64,000 bases of DNA from Edaphobacter modestus (lineage in GTDB: Bacteria > Acidobacteriota > Terriglobia > Terriglobales > Acidobacteriaceae): positions 124,001 through 188,000 of the forward strand of contig NZ_SHKW01000001.1 of assembly GCF_004217555.1 (NCBI RefSeq), read 5' to 3'. Both the position numbers and the translations under genes were made by a program. The notes under the pieces are model-generated. The model did no database searches, was not told where the DNA came from, and saw only the letters and a list, made by a program, of their open reading frames with translations. Shown in pieces: positions 1 through 9,169 of this stretch. Numbering within the stretch: position 1 is the stretch's first letter; every line of letters starts with the position of its first letter.

Positions 1-1
1 T

Positions 2-700
2 GCCGAAGAGGCCGAACGGCCGTCATACTCGATTCCGATCGCATACATTGCAGGCATCTGCACGCTGCTGGCGCTCGCCATTGGGGTCATGCTCTTTGCC
101 GGAGGCGTGGGAGACTGGCGTCTACTGGCCGACATCAACGATCCGTTGCCGCAGGCGATGAAGATGATCGTCGGCGCGGCAAGCAACTGGCTGCACATGC
201 TGGTATGGCTTGGACTGTTTGGCCTGATTGCCTCGCTGCACGGAATCATCTTCGGCTACTCGCGGCAGATCTTTGCGCTCGCACGCGCCGGCTACCTGCC
301 TTCGTTGTTCAGCCGGATTCATCCACGTCTCAACACGCCGTGGATTGCGATCGTAGCCGGCGGCGTAATCGGCATTGCTGCCATCTACAGCGATTCGTGG
401 ATCACGATCGGTGGGCAGCCGCTAACAGCGAACATCGTCACCATGTCGGTCCTTGGCGCACTGGTAATGTATGCGGTCAGCATGTTCGCTCTTTTTCGAC
501 TGAGACGATCTGAGCCAGAGATGGTACGGCCGTTTCGTGCAAAACTGTATCCCTTCGCTCCAATCTGGACGCTGCTCGGGGTCGCCATCTGTCTGGCCAG
601 CATCATCTACTACAACAGGACCATCTCACTGGCCTTCTGTGGCCTGCTTGGCGTAGGTTATGTCTTACTTCGATTCACCAGGCGCACTTCGGGCGCGTGA
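2..700 (+). CDS. eat: Ethanolamine permease, C-terminal part
   Basis: The reading frame is open from base 2, so the 5' part lies outside the window. About 230 residues are visible, with six or so hydrophobic membrane segments, a re-entrant stretch around GLIASLHGIIFGYSRQIFAL and a basic cytoplasmic tail. The GYSRQIFALARAGYLP stretch is typical of APC-superfamily amino acid/ethanolamine permeases. The substrate assignment rests mainly on context: eutB starts 9 bases after the stop codon and eutC follows. It would import ethanolamine across the inner membrane for the lyase encoded downstream. Other APC amine carriers cannot be excluded from this fragment alone. Confidence 0.85.
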   Translation, partial: AEEAERPSYSIPIAYIAGICTLLALAIGVMLFAGGVGDWRLLADINDPLPQAMKMIVGAASNWLHMLVWLGLFGLIASLHGIIFGYSRQIFALARAGYLPSLFSRIHPRLNTPWIAIVAGGVIGIAAIYSDSWITIGGQPLTANIVTMSVLGALVMYAVSMFALFRLRRSEPEMVRPFRAKLYPFAPIWTLLGVAICLASIIYYNRTISLAFCGLLGVGYVLLRFTRRTSGA

Positions 701-709
701 GGAGAGAGG

Positions 710-2104
710 ATGGCCTTCGCACACACGATCAAGGGCACCGTGTACCGGTTCGACGACCTGAAGACATTGCTGGCCAAGGCGACACCGGCGCGATCGGGCG
801 ATGAGCTAGCGGGCATCGCTGCAACATCAGAGATCGAACGCGCCGCGGCCCGTTTTGCGCTGGCTGATCTGCCGCTGAAGCATTTCCTGAATGAAGCGGT
901 GATTCCCTATGAAGATGATGATGTGACGCGTCTGATCATGGACACGCACGACGTCGATGCGTTTGCGCCGATCGCGCATCTCACGGTGGGCCAGCTTCGC
1001 GAATGGCTGCTTGAACAATCGCAGACGGTGGAAGCACTCGCAGCCGTAAGCCGAGGGCTTACGCCGGAGATGGTTGCAGCGGTCTCAAAGCTGATGCGCA
1101 ACCAGGATCTGATTCTTGCCGCGAGCCGGATCCGCGTAGTGACCCGGTTTCGTTCGACGATCGGCCTTCCGGGAACGATGGCCGTACGCCTGCAGCCGAA
1201 TCATCCCACTGACGATCCGAAGGGGATTCTCGCCTCCATCATCGACGGCATCCTGTATGGCTGCGGCGATGCGGTGATTGGCATCAACCCTGCCAGCGAC
1301 AACATCGGCTCCGCCATCAGGCTGCTGCATTTGATCGATGACTTTCGTATCCGCTTTGATGCCCCGGTACAGAGCTGTGTTCTTACTCATATTACGAACA
1401 CGCTCGAGGCCATCCGGCAGGGTGCTCCGGTCGACCTCGTCTTCCAGTCGATTGCCGGAAGTGAAAAGGCCAATGCGAGCTTTGGCGTCACGCTCGACCT
1501 GCTGCGCGAAGGGCAGCAGGCTGCGCTGGCACTGGGCCGGGGCACCGTGGGCACCGACTGCATGTACTTCGAGACCGGCCAGGGGAGCGCTCTTTCGGCA
1601 GGAGCGAACTTCGGCGTCGATCAGCAGACCTGCGAGACGCGGGCGTATGCGGTAGCTCGCTCCTGCCGTCCACTGCTAGTAAATACGGTTGTCGGTTTTA
1701 TCGGACCAGAGTATCTCTTCGACAGCAAACAGATCATACGCGCAGGGCTGGAGGATCACTTCTGCGGCAAGCTGATGGGGCTGCCGATGGGTTGCGACGT
1801 CTGCTACACCAATCACGCTGAGGCCGATCAAGATGATATGGATACCCTGCTCACGCTGCTGGGTGTAGCAGGAGTTAATTTCATCATCGGAGTGCCGGGT
1901 GCAGATGACATTATGTTGAACTATCAGAGCACTTCGTTCCACGATGCGCTGTATGTTCGCAGCGTGCTGGGCCTGAAGCGTGCGCCTGAGTTTGAGGCCT
2001 GGCTGCGGGCGATGCAGATCGTTGATACAGCTGACAACTTCACGCTCTCACGAGCATCGTTGGAACGCCTGTTGCCTGCCAGCGTTATGGGGAGCGTCTC
2101 GTGA
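710..2104 (+). CDS. eutB: Ethanolamine ammonia-lyase large subunit EutB
   Basis: EutB is the catalytic alpha subunit of the adenosylcobalamin-dependent lyase that splits ethanolamine into acetaldehyde and ammonia. The 464-residue length is normal for the family. Conserved blocks are visible: FQSIAGSEKANASFGV in the middle, YFETGQGSALSAGANFG after it, and MGCDVCYTNHAEADQDDMD near the C-terminus. The ATG follows a GGAGAGAGG ribosome-binding stretch. The gene overlaps eutC by four bases (GTGA), which suggests translational coupling. No microcompartment shell, EutA reactivase or aldehyde dehydrogenase gene is seen downstream, so this is the short cytosolic form of the pathway. Confidence 0.97.
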   Translation: MAFAHTIKGTVYRFDDLKTLLAKATPARSGDELAGIAATSEIERAAARFALADLPLKHFLNEAVIPYEDDDVTRLIMDTHDVDAFAPIAHLTVGQLREWLLEQSQTVEALAAVSRGLTPEMVAAVSKLMRNQDLILAASRIRVVTRFRSTIGLPGTMAVRLQPNHPTDDPKGILASIIDGILYGCGDAVIGINPASDNIGSAIRLLHLIDDFRIRFDAPVQSCVLTHITNTLEAIRQGAPVDLVFQSIAGSEKANASFGVTLDLLREGQQAALALGRGTVGTDCMYFETGQGSALSAGANFGVDQQTCETRAYAVARSCRPLLVNTVVGFIGPEYLFDSKQIIRAGLEDHFCGKLMGLPMGCDVCYTNHAEADQDDMDTLLTLLGVAGVNFIIGVPGADDIMLNYQSTSFHDALYVRSVLGLKRAPEFEAWLRAMQIVDTADNFTLSRASLERLLPASVMGSVS

Positions 2105-2880
2105 GCGAGAGCCCCTCGAGAGTTGAGCCCTGGCACTCTTTGACGCAATGGACTTCGGCACGGATCGCCATGGGCCGGGCCGGGGCGAGTATGCCGACGG
2201 CTTCGGTGCTCGAGTTCAACAGCGATCATGCGCTCGCGCGAGACGCCATCCACACGGCCCTCGACACTTTTCTTTTGGAGCGACGGTTTGCGGCCGCCGG
2301 CTTCCGCACTCTGTCTGCATGGAGCCGTGCACGTGACCGATCGGAGTATCTGCGTCGGCCGGATCTCGGACGATCGCTTGATCCTGCCTGTGTCCCGGCG
2401 TTACGGGCAGACGACGACGCGCAGAGTGCAACGCTGACGGTGGTAGTCGCCGATGGGCTCTCGGCGCTAGCGCCAGCGTCGCATGCCCTGCCGTTGCTGG
2501 AGCTGCTGCGCGATGGCCTTGCCCAGTGGACACTCGATCCGGTTGTCATCGCGACACAGGCTCGGGTTGCGCTTGGCGATGAGATCGGCCAGCTTCGCAG
2601 GGCCGAAGCCGTTCTGGTACTGATTGGCGAGCGACCGGGGCTGAAATCGCCCGACAGTCTTGGAGCCTATCTGACCTACCTGCCCAGGGCTGGCCGCATG
2701 GATTCTGAGAGAAACTGTGTTTCGAACATCCGTCCGGCCGGGCTGACCTATGACCAGGCCGTCTTTCGGTTACTACACCTGCTGACCCAGGCTCGTGTCC
2801 TGGGAGCTACAGGCGTGTCTCTCAAAGACGGAAGCGACACCCTCCGTGAACTCCAAGAGACGGATCGGCCCCGATATTAA
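2101..2880 (+). CDS. eutC: Ethanolamine ammonia-lyase small subunit EutC
   Basis: EutC is the beta subunit that, with EutB, binds adenosylcobalamin in the ethanolamine ammonia-lyase complex. The family marker ARIAMGRAGASMPT is near residue 20 and the C-terminal SNIRPAGL block is present. The length of 259 residues is slightly short but complete. It starts with GTG inside the eutB stop codon (4-base overlap), so the two subunits are probably made in equal amounts. It is the last gene of the operon; no clear terminator hairpin follows. Confidence 0.96.
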   Translation: MSESPSRVEPWHSLTQWTSARIAMGRAGASMPTASVLEFNSDHALARDAIHTALDTFLLERRFAAAGFRTLSAWSRARDRSEYLRRPDLGRSLDPACVPALRADDDAQSATLTVVVADGLSALAPASHALPLLELLRDGLAQWTLDPVVIATQARVALGDEIGQLRRAEAVLVLIGERPGLKSPDSLGAYLTYLPRAGRMDSERNCVSNIRPAGLTYDQAVFRLLHLLTQARVLGATGVSLKDGSDTLRELQETDRPRY

Positions 2881-3682
2881 TGAGATGGTCAACCTAGATC
2901 TGGGGTGCCCGCTTGCAGCCGTGAATATCTCTGAAATTGCTCGCGGTCGCTGCGCTTAGCTTCCGCCGCACACTGGCGACTTTGTTGCAGTCAGCTGGCG
3001 CATCAGTGAAGACGAGCAGGAACTCTTGCGGTACTCTTCTCCATTGATGACATTGGGGACATAAGACGCAATCGCGGCTTATGTGTAAGTGCCTCAGGAA
3101 CCAGAACAGAAGCTCGTACTTAGCGGAAACTCGCTAGTGTTCCTTTCGGTTCCCTGAGTTGTTCCCACCTCATCTAAACCGGATTGCTAAGTGATTGAAA
3201 TAATTGCTCGGCCCTAGTGGACGATTTTCGAACTTTTCAGACTGTGACGACCAATCCGAATGCTGAATGAGGCGACGTCCTGACCCCATGGGACCGAAGG
3301 GCAACTTAGGAATTTCAGTATCAGTTTCTGAACCTGATCTGCGAACTCCTTAGGGCGAAACGTACCTCTCTGCGACCTATGAGATTGTTGGTCGATCCGG
3401 CTGGGGCTTCGAATTATTCATGTAAGTGGTTATTTATCAAGTAGTTTTATCAACGACAAAGTATTTATTAGGCACGAAAATAATTTTAGATAACTTGGCG
3501 TTTTCGCGGGTATAGTTGCCCCTGCTCTTCTAGAACCTGTTCGAACCGCTCCTCCTGATGGAAGTCGATGCGATTGGACAACCCGGGCTTCCTTGGTCAG
3601 GAACTATCGTGAATTGCAATCTCCCAGAACGCTCGGCTAACGCGCGAAAGAGCGCCACAACACTCCTGGAGGTACTACGCAC
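2881..3682. other. Long intergenic region, no gene seen
   Basis: About 800 bases lie between eutC and the next secreted-protein gene. No ORF with convincing codon content was found on either strand. The stretch around 3420-3495 is clearly AT-rich compared with its surroundings and probably carries the promoter of the downstream gene, but no box is clear enough to mark. Confidence 0.4.
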
Positions 3683-5662
3683 ATGAAGATCAAACGCTTT
3701 GGGCTTGAGGCGGTCACTTTCAGTCTTCTTTTCTGCTTTCCAATCCTTACCGCGCACTCACAGTCACGACTCATTGCAAGTGGCGGCACAACCACTCCGC
3801 AGGCAGCTCCGCTAGGAGTAAACGCCAATGGGCAACTTGAAATCGACTCGGCATTGAGCGGTGATGCTGACGCTGGCAATGATGCGACTGGATTTACGAC
3901 TTTGAATCGCAAGATGGGACATGGGCGGCATGGTCATGGCGATCGGGCGGAACATAGGCGCGATCGAGAAGACCACGATGCAGTGAAAGCTACCTTCGAT
4001 GGTCTCAACTTCCACGATCAGCGTTTTGCCAACAATGGAAATCAGTTTTCCGTCGAGCCACCAGACCAGGGTCTTTGCGCGGGTAATGGATTTGTTCTCG
4101 AGTCGGCGAATGATGTTTTGCGCATCTTCGATATGAAAGGCAATCCGCTCATCGGTGTAGTCGACCTGAACACGTTCTATGGATACCCTGCTGCGGTCAA
4201 TCGCACCGCCAGTCCAGTAACGTATGGCCCTTCCATTACGGATCCAAGTTGTTACTTCGATCGCGAAACTCAGCGTTGGTTTCATGTGGTGCTGACTCTT
4301 GATCGCGCAGTACCCATCAGTCAAGCCTTAAGCGGTAAGAATCACCTGGATTTGGCTGTGAGCAATACACCCAACCCGCTAGGCGAATGGACAATCTATC
4401 GCATTCCCGTGCAGGACGATGGAACCGATGGAACACCAAACCACGGATGCATACTGGACCCGCAAAAAAGCACTACGGGGCCTTGCCTGGGCGACTATCC
4501 ACACATTGGCGCAGACAGCAATGGAATCTATCTCACTACAAACGAATTCAGCCTGTTTGGGCCTGGCTTCATCGGTGCACAGATATATGCGATTTCTAAG
4601 GACGCCCTGGCCACAAAGGATGCCAGCATCCCGATCTTCCAGTACAACACCGGTGCTGTGAACTTTGCATCAGCTACCGGTCTTCCTGGCTTTGCGGTCA
4701 TTCCAGCGATTTCCCCCGGCAGAAGCGAAGATGATGGCGACGGAACGGAGTATTTTCTCAGTTCAACGGCTGTCTTCGCCGATAGCGGCGTCGATTCGCG
4801 GGTGCAGTTGTGGGCATTGACAGACACTCACAACCTCGCACGCCACAAAGCTCCAATTCTGCTCAACAACGCCGTTTCGACGGAAAGCTATGGCATTCCA
4901 AGCCTCGCAAGGCAGCCCGGCGTAGGAACCGATGGTGTTGGCCAGAAGCCAGGCGGTGGAAACGTCGACTGGCCTCAAGGACAATGCCTCAACGATCCAA
5001 ACTGCGCTCCAATACTCATTGGCGCCGCTGACCCGTTCACCGAAGTAATCAGTCCTCTGGACGGCGATGATTCTCGAATGACGCAAGTCTATTTCGCAGA
5101 CGGAAAAGTGTGGGGCTCTCTAGGGACCGGGGTTTCCTTCGATGGAAAGACGTTTGGTTCAGACGGTATCGCTTACTTCATCATCAAGCCGAAGACGACT
5201 GACAAATTAGTAAGCGGCAAGGTCCTCGACCAAGGTTACGTCGCAACGCCCAAAGCGGATCTCACATATCCCACTTTTGGCGTCACCAGTGAAGGCAAAG
5301 CGATTCTCTCGTTTACCTTGACTGGTTCTAATGACTTTCCGAGTCTTGCGTATGTCAACGTCAATCAGGCGCATGGCGCAGGGGATATACATATTGCTGC
5401 TCATGGAATCGGCGCACAGGATGGCTTCACAGGCTACAAGGGACAGGTAGGGGATCCGACCCGTCCCCGGTGGGGCGATTATGGGGCGACTGCGGTTGTG
5501 GGCAGCGAGATCTTTGCTGCTCAAGAGTATGTCGGACAAAGCTGCAGCCTTCCGGAGTATCGGACGTCTTCTCCGTTCGGCTCCTGCAACGCCACTCGCG
5601 GAGCTCTAGGAAATTGGGGAACCCGCGTCATGCGACTCTCAACTGATAAAAACGATGATTAG
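3683..5662 (+). CDS. Large secreted protein of unknown function
   Basis: The protein has 659 residues. Residues 1-27 form a signal peptide (basic MKIKR, hydrophobic core, cut after AHSQ), so the product is exported. A low-complexity His/Arg/Asp-rich linker (near HGRHGHGDRAEHRRDREDHD) follows at about residues 80-105. The remainder is rich in Gly, Asp, Thr and aromatic residues with recurring short strand-like blocks such as GDYPHIGADSNGIYLTTNEF, which suggests a beta-propeller-like fold; that is inference. Several Cys pairs could form disulfides. A GGAGG box lies 10 bases before the ATG. The gene stands alone and ends before a strong terminator. I do not recognise a named family. Confidence 0.8.
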   Translation: MKIKRFGLEAVTFSLLFCFPILTAHSQSRLIASGGTTTPQAAPLGVNANGQLEIDSALSGDADAGNDATGFTTLNRKMGHGRHGHGDRAEHRRDREDHDAVKATFDGLNFHDQRFANNGNQFSVEPPDQGLCAGNGFVLESANDVLRIFDMKGNPLIGVVDLNTFYGYPAAVNRTASPVTYGPSITDPSCYFDRETQRWFHVVLTLDRAVPISQALSGKNHLDLAVSNTPNPLGEWTIYRIPVQDDGTDGTPNHGCILDPQKSTTGPCLGDYPHIGADSNGIYLTTNEFSLFGPGFIGAQIYAISKDALATKDASIPIFQYNTGAVNFASATGLPGFAVIPAISPGRSEDDGDGTEYFLSSTAVFADSGVDSRVQLWALTDTHNLARHKAPILLNNAVSTESYGIPSLARQPGVGTDGVGQKPGGGNVDWPQGQCLNDPNCAPILIGAADPFTEVISPLDGDDSRMTQVYFADGKVWGSLGTGVSFDGKTFGSDGIAYFIIKPKTTDKLVSGKVLDQGYVATPKADLTYPTFGVTSEGKAILSFTLTGSNDFPSLAYVNVNQAHGAGDIHIAAHGIGAQDGFTGYKGQVGDPTRPRWGDYGATAVVGSEIFAAQEYVGQSCSLPEYRTSSPFGSCNATRGALGNWGTRVMRLSTDKNDD

Positions 5663-5679
5663 ATATTCTCGCAGTTCGC

Positions 5680-5711
5680 AAGAAAGGCTCTCATTCGAGA
5701 GCCTTTCTTTT
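5680..5711 (+). terminator. Rho-independent terminator
   Basis: A perfect stem, AAGAAAGGCTCTC pairing with GAGAGCCTTTCTT around an ATTC loop, ends in a run of T. It lies 18 bases after the stop codon of the secreted-protein gene, so it ends that transcript. Confidence 0.9.
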
Positions 5712-6023
5712 GTGTTCGATCTAATTACGATCGGGGAGATCTGCCGAGGGTGCGGCAGTCTCCACTGTACTCAAATTGAAATCACAACTAATTGGAAGGT
5801 TTCGGACGAGGGACTGGGTTGAACAGAGCTCGGCAGAGTAGCAGAGTCTGGGCTCGTTTGAAGGCGGCGGACCAGCAGAAAATAGCGGATGCGCGGAAAG
5901 CCTTTCGAGAGGGCGGGTTGCAGAAAACGGCACAGGAACTATTCGGAGGTTCGGTGACCTATCCACGAATTTGTGGACCTCTAGCGGTGGAAGGGGAGTC
6001 TAATGAGTATCGGGGAGGTGGGT

Positions 6024-6839
6024 ATGTGCCGCCTGCTTATGATTGCTCTAGTAGTTGGCTTGAGTGCGATTCCCAGCCACGCGCAACGTGCCACGTCATC
6101 TGGTCAGTCTAGGGGATTTTCTGGTCCGCGCGGATTTGCTCCTTCGCCGCATATAGGTGGCGGGTTCAACCGCGGAGGATTCACTTCCGGCGTTCGCTCC
6201 GGGCCTGTTGGAACGTTGACTCAGCACAGGTTCAACGCATTGCCGACATATACATATCGCAGAAATACGTTCATACCTCCCGGCGGTGTTTCAAGACCGC
6301 GAACGCCCTATGGAAATTGGCACGGTTCACCTTCACAAAACTGGCGGCATACGTGGGGTCCTACCTATGGAGGCCGCTACCGCCGGCCTTACGCGCCCTA
6401 CTTTTATGCTAATTCGACATATTTCGTGCCCGGGTTGCTGAATTCTTATTGGGGTTATCCAAATGGCTTGAACGCAAACGACGGAACACCGTATCTTGAC
6501 CAGCAACCGAATCAGGACAACAACTACCTTCAGCCGGATCTAGCGCCAGACTATGGCAGCGGAGATCAAGGACAAATACCGGAATATCAATCGAAAGATG
6601 TGCCTCCTCCGCCGCCCGCTCCCTCCGAGCCACTTTCGATGGCTGCCCTGACACTGATTTTCAAGGACGGGCATTCGCAGCAAATTCACAACTATGCAAT
6701 GACTCGGACTAAACTTTATGTCCTGGATGCAGCGGCAGCGGGACGCAGTCTGGAAATCCCGCTGAGCGCAGTCGACCTGCAAGCGACGGAAGAAACAAAC
6801 CGACAAGCTGGCGTAGACTTTAGCATTCCGTATCGGTGA
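6024..6839 (+). CDS. Secreted Gly/Tyr/Pro-rich protein
   Basis: An ATG also exists at 6003, but the ATG at 6024 is preferred: it follows GGGGAGGTGGG and starts directly with a signal peptide (MCRLLMIALVVGLSAIPSHA, cut before QRA). The mature part begins with Arg/Gly/Phe-rich low-complexity sequence (residues 25-120), continues with Tyr/Pro/Asn-rich sequence, has a Pro-run linker (PPPPPAPSEP, near residue 195), and ends in a compact domain (about 205-265) with the pattern LIFKDGHSQQIHNYAMTRTK. That last part resembles small secreted acidobacterial domains that describe how a key is displayed on a strand pair; no enzymatic motif is visible. Its 3' end overlaps a convergent gene. Confidence 0.75.
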   Translation: MCRLLMIALVVGLSAIPSHAQRATSSGQSRGFSGPRGFAPSPHIGGGFNRGGFTSGVRSGPVGTLTQHRFNALPTYTYRRNTFIPPGGVSRPRTPYGNWHGSPSQNWRHTWGPTYGGRYRRPYAPYFYANSTYFVPGLLNSYWGYPNGLNANDGTPYLDQQPNQDNNYLQPDLAPDYGSGDQGQIPEYQSKDVPPPPPAPSEPLSMAALTLIFKDGHSQQIHNYAMTRTKLYVLDAAAAGRSLEIPLSAVDLQATEETNRQAGVDFSIPYR

Positions 6840-7141
6840 AGGGGCCGGCTAAAAGCTGAGCCAAAAGCTTCGCGACGTTCCTCCCTTATCAGTTGCTTGC
6901 AACGCGGGCAGACTACTGGAAATGATGGCGGATCTGGAGGACGGCGGATAATCTTCTGTGACTCGTCAGCGTGGCCTATGTGAAACCAAGAGCAGTCTAG
7001 GCACTGATAGGTAATCACCAGATCACCAGTCTTCTGACTTTGTTTCCGCGCTACCTTCTCAGCTTGCCGGGAGTACTGATACGCCTGTTTCCCGTCGCAG
7101 CGAGCTAGAGCTGGGTTCCTCCATGTTCCTCTGATGGTCAT
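6716..7141 (-). CDS. Small zinc-ribbon-like protein
   Basis: The protein has 141 residues. The N-terminal half reads like the short phage/plasmid proteins in which a basic helix (RQAEKVARKQSQKTGD) is followed by a strand and a zinc knuckle: YQCLDCSWFHIGHA at about residues 45-58, with a second pair CPRC near residue 78. Two CxxC pairs plus a His suggest metal binding. The last 40 residues overlap the 3' end of the convergent secreted-protein gene and may not be part of the ancestral protein. Function is unknown; context suggests an accessory element. Confidence 0.55.
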   Translation of the reverse strand: MTIRGTWRNPALARCDGKQAYQYSRQAEKVARKQSQKTGDLVITYQCLDCSWFHIGHADESQKIIRRPPDPPSFPVVCPRCKQLIREERREAFGSAFSRPLHRYGMLKSTPACRFVSSVACRSTALSGISRLRPAAAASRT

Positions 7142-7205
7142 TTTGAGTTGATCCCTCGCGATCGTCTTCGGGATTACTGCGGCAGCTCGAACCTGAAAAA
7201 AGCAG

Positions 7206-7580
7206 TTACGAACGGATGATGCGAACCTTATAAGCCACTGGGAAAGTCGCTATTGCGGCGTAGATCTCATCATCGGGAGCATTTGGGTTCTTCACATCAC
7301 AGGCCGCTGTGACTACGCCTGGACCTCTGACCACCCAATCTCCAACGTTCGTCTCAAAGCGCACCTCGCCGACGATAACGGGGAAGATGTGCTGTTCAAA
7401 CCCCTGCGCACGATTGACAACAAGAGAGTAGGTGTCTTCCGCATGCTCCCGATAGTCCTGCAACGTGGCGGGAGAGCCATCCTCCCATCCCACCGAGTGG
7501 GGTCCTTCACTGCTGGGTCCTGTTTCGGCGTCCATCTTGCGATCAGTGTCATATGAAGCTTTTTCGTTGTAGTCATTCAT
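7206..7580 (-). CDS. Hypothetical acidic protein
   Basis: This 124-residue soluble protein has no signal peptide or membrane segment. The N-terminal third is hydrophilic and charged. The C-terminal part (residues 50-124) alternates hydrophobic and polar residues (FPVIVGEVRFETNVGDWVVR, then IYAAIATFPVAYKVRIIRS), which suggests a small beta-rich domain. It runs in the same direction as the upstream zinc-ribbon gene but the two are not coupled. The family is not recognised. Confidence 0.5.
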   Translation of the reverse strand: MNDYNEKASYDTDRKMDAETGPSSEGPHSVGWEDGSPATLQDYREHAEDTYSLVVNRAQGFEQHIFPVIVGEVRFETNVGDWVVRGPGVVTAACDVKNPNAPDDEIYAAIATFPVAYKVRIIRS

Positions 7581-7652
7581 ATATCCGAGTGCTTAACTTG
7601 TCGGTAAGTCAAGCAATGAGGTTACACGGCCATAGATTGCTAGTCTTGATGT

Positions 7653-7904
7653 GTGAAAGCAAAACCTCCAAGCAAGCCGAAAGATCCGAACGCGGTAGCC
7701 CTCGGCCGCCGAGGCGGCACGCGACGGGCTGAGGTTCTAAGTGCCGAGCAGCGTAGTGCGATAGCGACCCAGGGCGGACTGCTTGGGGGACGGGCCAGAG
7801 CGGACACTCTTTCAAAGGCTCGTCGTAGCGAAATTGCTAGAAAGGCTGCTGAGACTCGGTGGTCTAAGAATAAGAAAGGTATGGCGCCGAAGACCGACGA
7901 ATAG
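7653..7904 (+). CDS. Small basic GGxxRA/AAxxRW-repeat protein
   Basis: This 83-residue, strongly basic protein begins with a Lys/Pro-rich tail. It has the pattern LGRRGGTRRAEVLSAEQRSA followed by a second copy of the same helix theme ending in ARKAAETRW. This pattern is common in short proteins of plasmids, integrative elements and acidobacterial accessory regions, where nucleic-acid binding is presumed. It is divergent from the 7206-7580 gene, with about 70 bases between them that must hold both promoters. Confidence 0.6.
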   Translation: MKAKPPSKPKDPNAVALGRRGGTRRAEVLSAEQRSAIATQGGLLGGRARADTLSKARRSEIARKAAETRWSKNKKGMAPKTDE

Positions 7905-8081
7905 CTAAGTAGATCGGCTACTTGTAAGTACTCGGTGTCTACGGAATACGCGAGGGAAGAAATGTCCCCGTCCGCTGATACTTCAATCCTCGCGCGGTGG
8001 TTCCCTTCCAGTAGCATCTTTCGTCTCGACGATGCGCGGGGACATCACCGGTCATCGTCGAGTCGAGAGGCTTTGCTGGAG

Positions 8082-8378
8082 TTATTCAGCAGACCTAGCG
8101 GGCTGGAGGGCTGCAGCCAGTTCTGTCATGAACAGCGTCACGGACTCCGGCGCCGTCAGCACAGGTTCCAGCCTTGGTTTCAGCTTCCTCACCATCTGAG
8201 CAATTTCTTCCTTAGAGGGCAAAGTAAACGACTCAGTGAGCCGCTTTTCATCCTTCGGCTGCATTGAAAGCTTCCACCTCTCAACGTACCGGTTCGCTGT
8301 GGCGCGTGGGATATTCTCGCGCCGCAAAAACTCTGCCCACTTTCCGGAGCGTCCGGTCCGAGCAAGCAGCCGCTTCAA
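8082..8378 (-). CDS. HTH-like C-terminal module, probably continuation of the upstream gene
   Basis: The frame encodes RTGRSGKWAEFLRRENIPRA followed by TANRYVERW, a helical segment common in acidobacterial accessory proteins that precedes or forms a DNA-binding helix-turn-helix. The only start in frame is TTG at 8378 with no ribosome-binding site. The same frame continues upstream past 8399 as QLVAERLHELKRLLARTG, which reads directly on from the end of the neighbouring 170-residue ORF if one T is added to the AATTAG at 8397-8402. One 268-residue gene with a single missing base is therefore more likely than two genes. Confidence 0.55.
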   Translation of the reverse strand: MKRLLARTGRSGKWAEFLRRENIPRATANRYVERWKLSMQPKDEKRLTESFTLPSKEEIAQMVRKLKPRLEPVLTAPESVTLFMTELAAALQPARSAE

Positions 8379-8398
8379 CTCGTGGAGGCGCTCGGCAA

Positions 8399-8911
8399 CT
8401 AATTGCGGAGGGTTGCCAGTTCAGCGCGGTTGCGGCGGAGCGAGTCATTCTTACGCTCCTGGGAAGACCAGAGTTCTGTGATCTGTGTCTCCAGTGCGGT
8501 CTCCCTTACGACTTCCTCGCCTGGGTTTTCAGATTCGGACGTCGGCTCCCCATGATCCTTATTCTGGAGCATTTCGGAAGGCTGATGCGCTTCGCCACTC
8601 TCCGTCACCGAGGCTGTTGTAGCGACCGGAGCAGGGTTGGCCGCAGGAACTGTCGCGAGGTTTGTCGCGACTGAGCCGGTCCGTTCTCCGAGACCGCCGT
8701 TTGCGGAGGGCAGCTTGTACTTTTCGGTGCCGACGGACGCTGTCTGGTTCGTCTGCGAGGTTGTGCCCCGGGGAGGCTGTTTTGTTCCGGCTGCGACTGA
8801 AGATCCAACCTGGGCAGGCGTGTGATGGGCGGGTTCCTGAGTGGACTTGGCGGCCTGTGTGACTAACATCACAGGGGTAGGCTTGTTGGAGGGACTGACT
8901 TCCATGGACAT
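8399..8911 (-). CDS. Low-complexity Thr/Pro/Ala/Ser-rich N-terminal module
   Basis: The frame has 170 residues. Residues 1-130 are disordered, rich in Thr, Ala, Pro and Gln; residues 130-170 are charged and helical (ETQITELWSSQERKNDSLRR) and look like the start of a coiled coil. The stop TAG comes in the middle of that helix, and the 98-residue frame downstream continues it. It is probably the N-terminal part of one protein whose C-terminus is the helix-turn-helix-like module at 8082-8398. Function is unknown. Confidence 0.5.
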   Translation of the reverse strand: MSMEVSPSNKPTPVMLVTQAAKSTQEPAHHTPAQVGSSVAAGTKQPPRGTTSQTNQTASVGTEKYKLPSANGGLGERTGSVATNLATVPAANPAPVATTASVTESGEAHQPSEMLQNKDHGEPTSESENPGEEVVRETALETQITELWSSQERKNDSLRRNRAELATLRN

Positions 8912-9169
8912 CTTTTACTCCAGGTTTGGTATACGTGCAGAGCGCGAACGCCCCACGTCTAATACCGGCCCGTCCCTATTAGTCCCCATTATCGCCAGCC
9001 AAAATAGACCGCTAACGGATAGGTTTCTGCAGTCGACATGATCCGGCGGGTAATGTGCAACCGTATCCAACTTTTCAAAAAAAAGCGCAGCATAATCACC
9101 CTCGGCCGCTTTGCCTGGGTATTGGGTTGTGTCGGGGGCGTTGTAAGGTCCCCACGATAGGAGCACTCT

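Noticed and set aside
5792..6112. 106-residue plus frame before the Gly/Tyr/Pro-rich protein
   Set aside because: Overlaps the signal peptide region of the better-supported gene in another frame and lacks a ribosome-binding site.
8390..8405. Programmed -1 frameshift joining the 170- and 98-residue frames
   Set aside because: The AATTAG site is not a slippery heptamer and no downstream pseudoknot is seen; a missing T is more likely.
8915..9166. 83-residue minus-strand frame upstream of the HTH gene
   Set aside because: No ribosome-binding site, no motif, and it would occupy the divergent promoter region.
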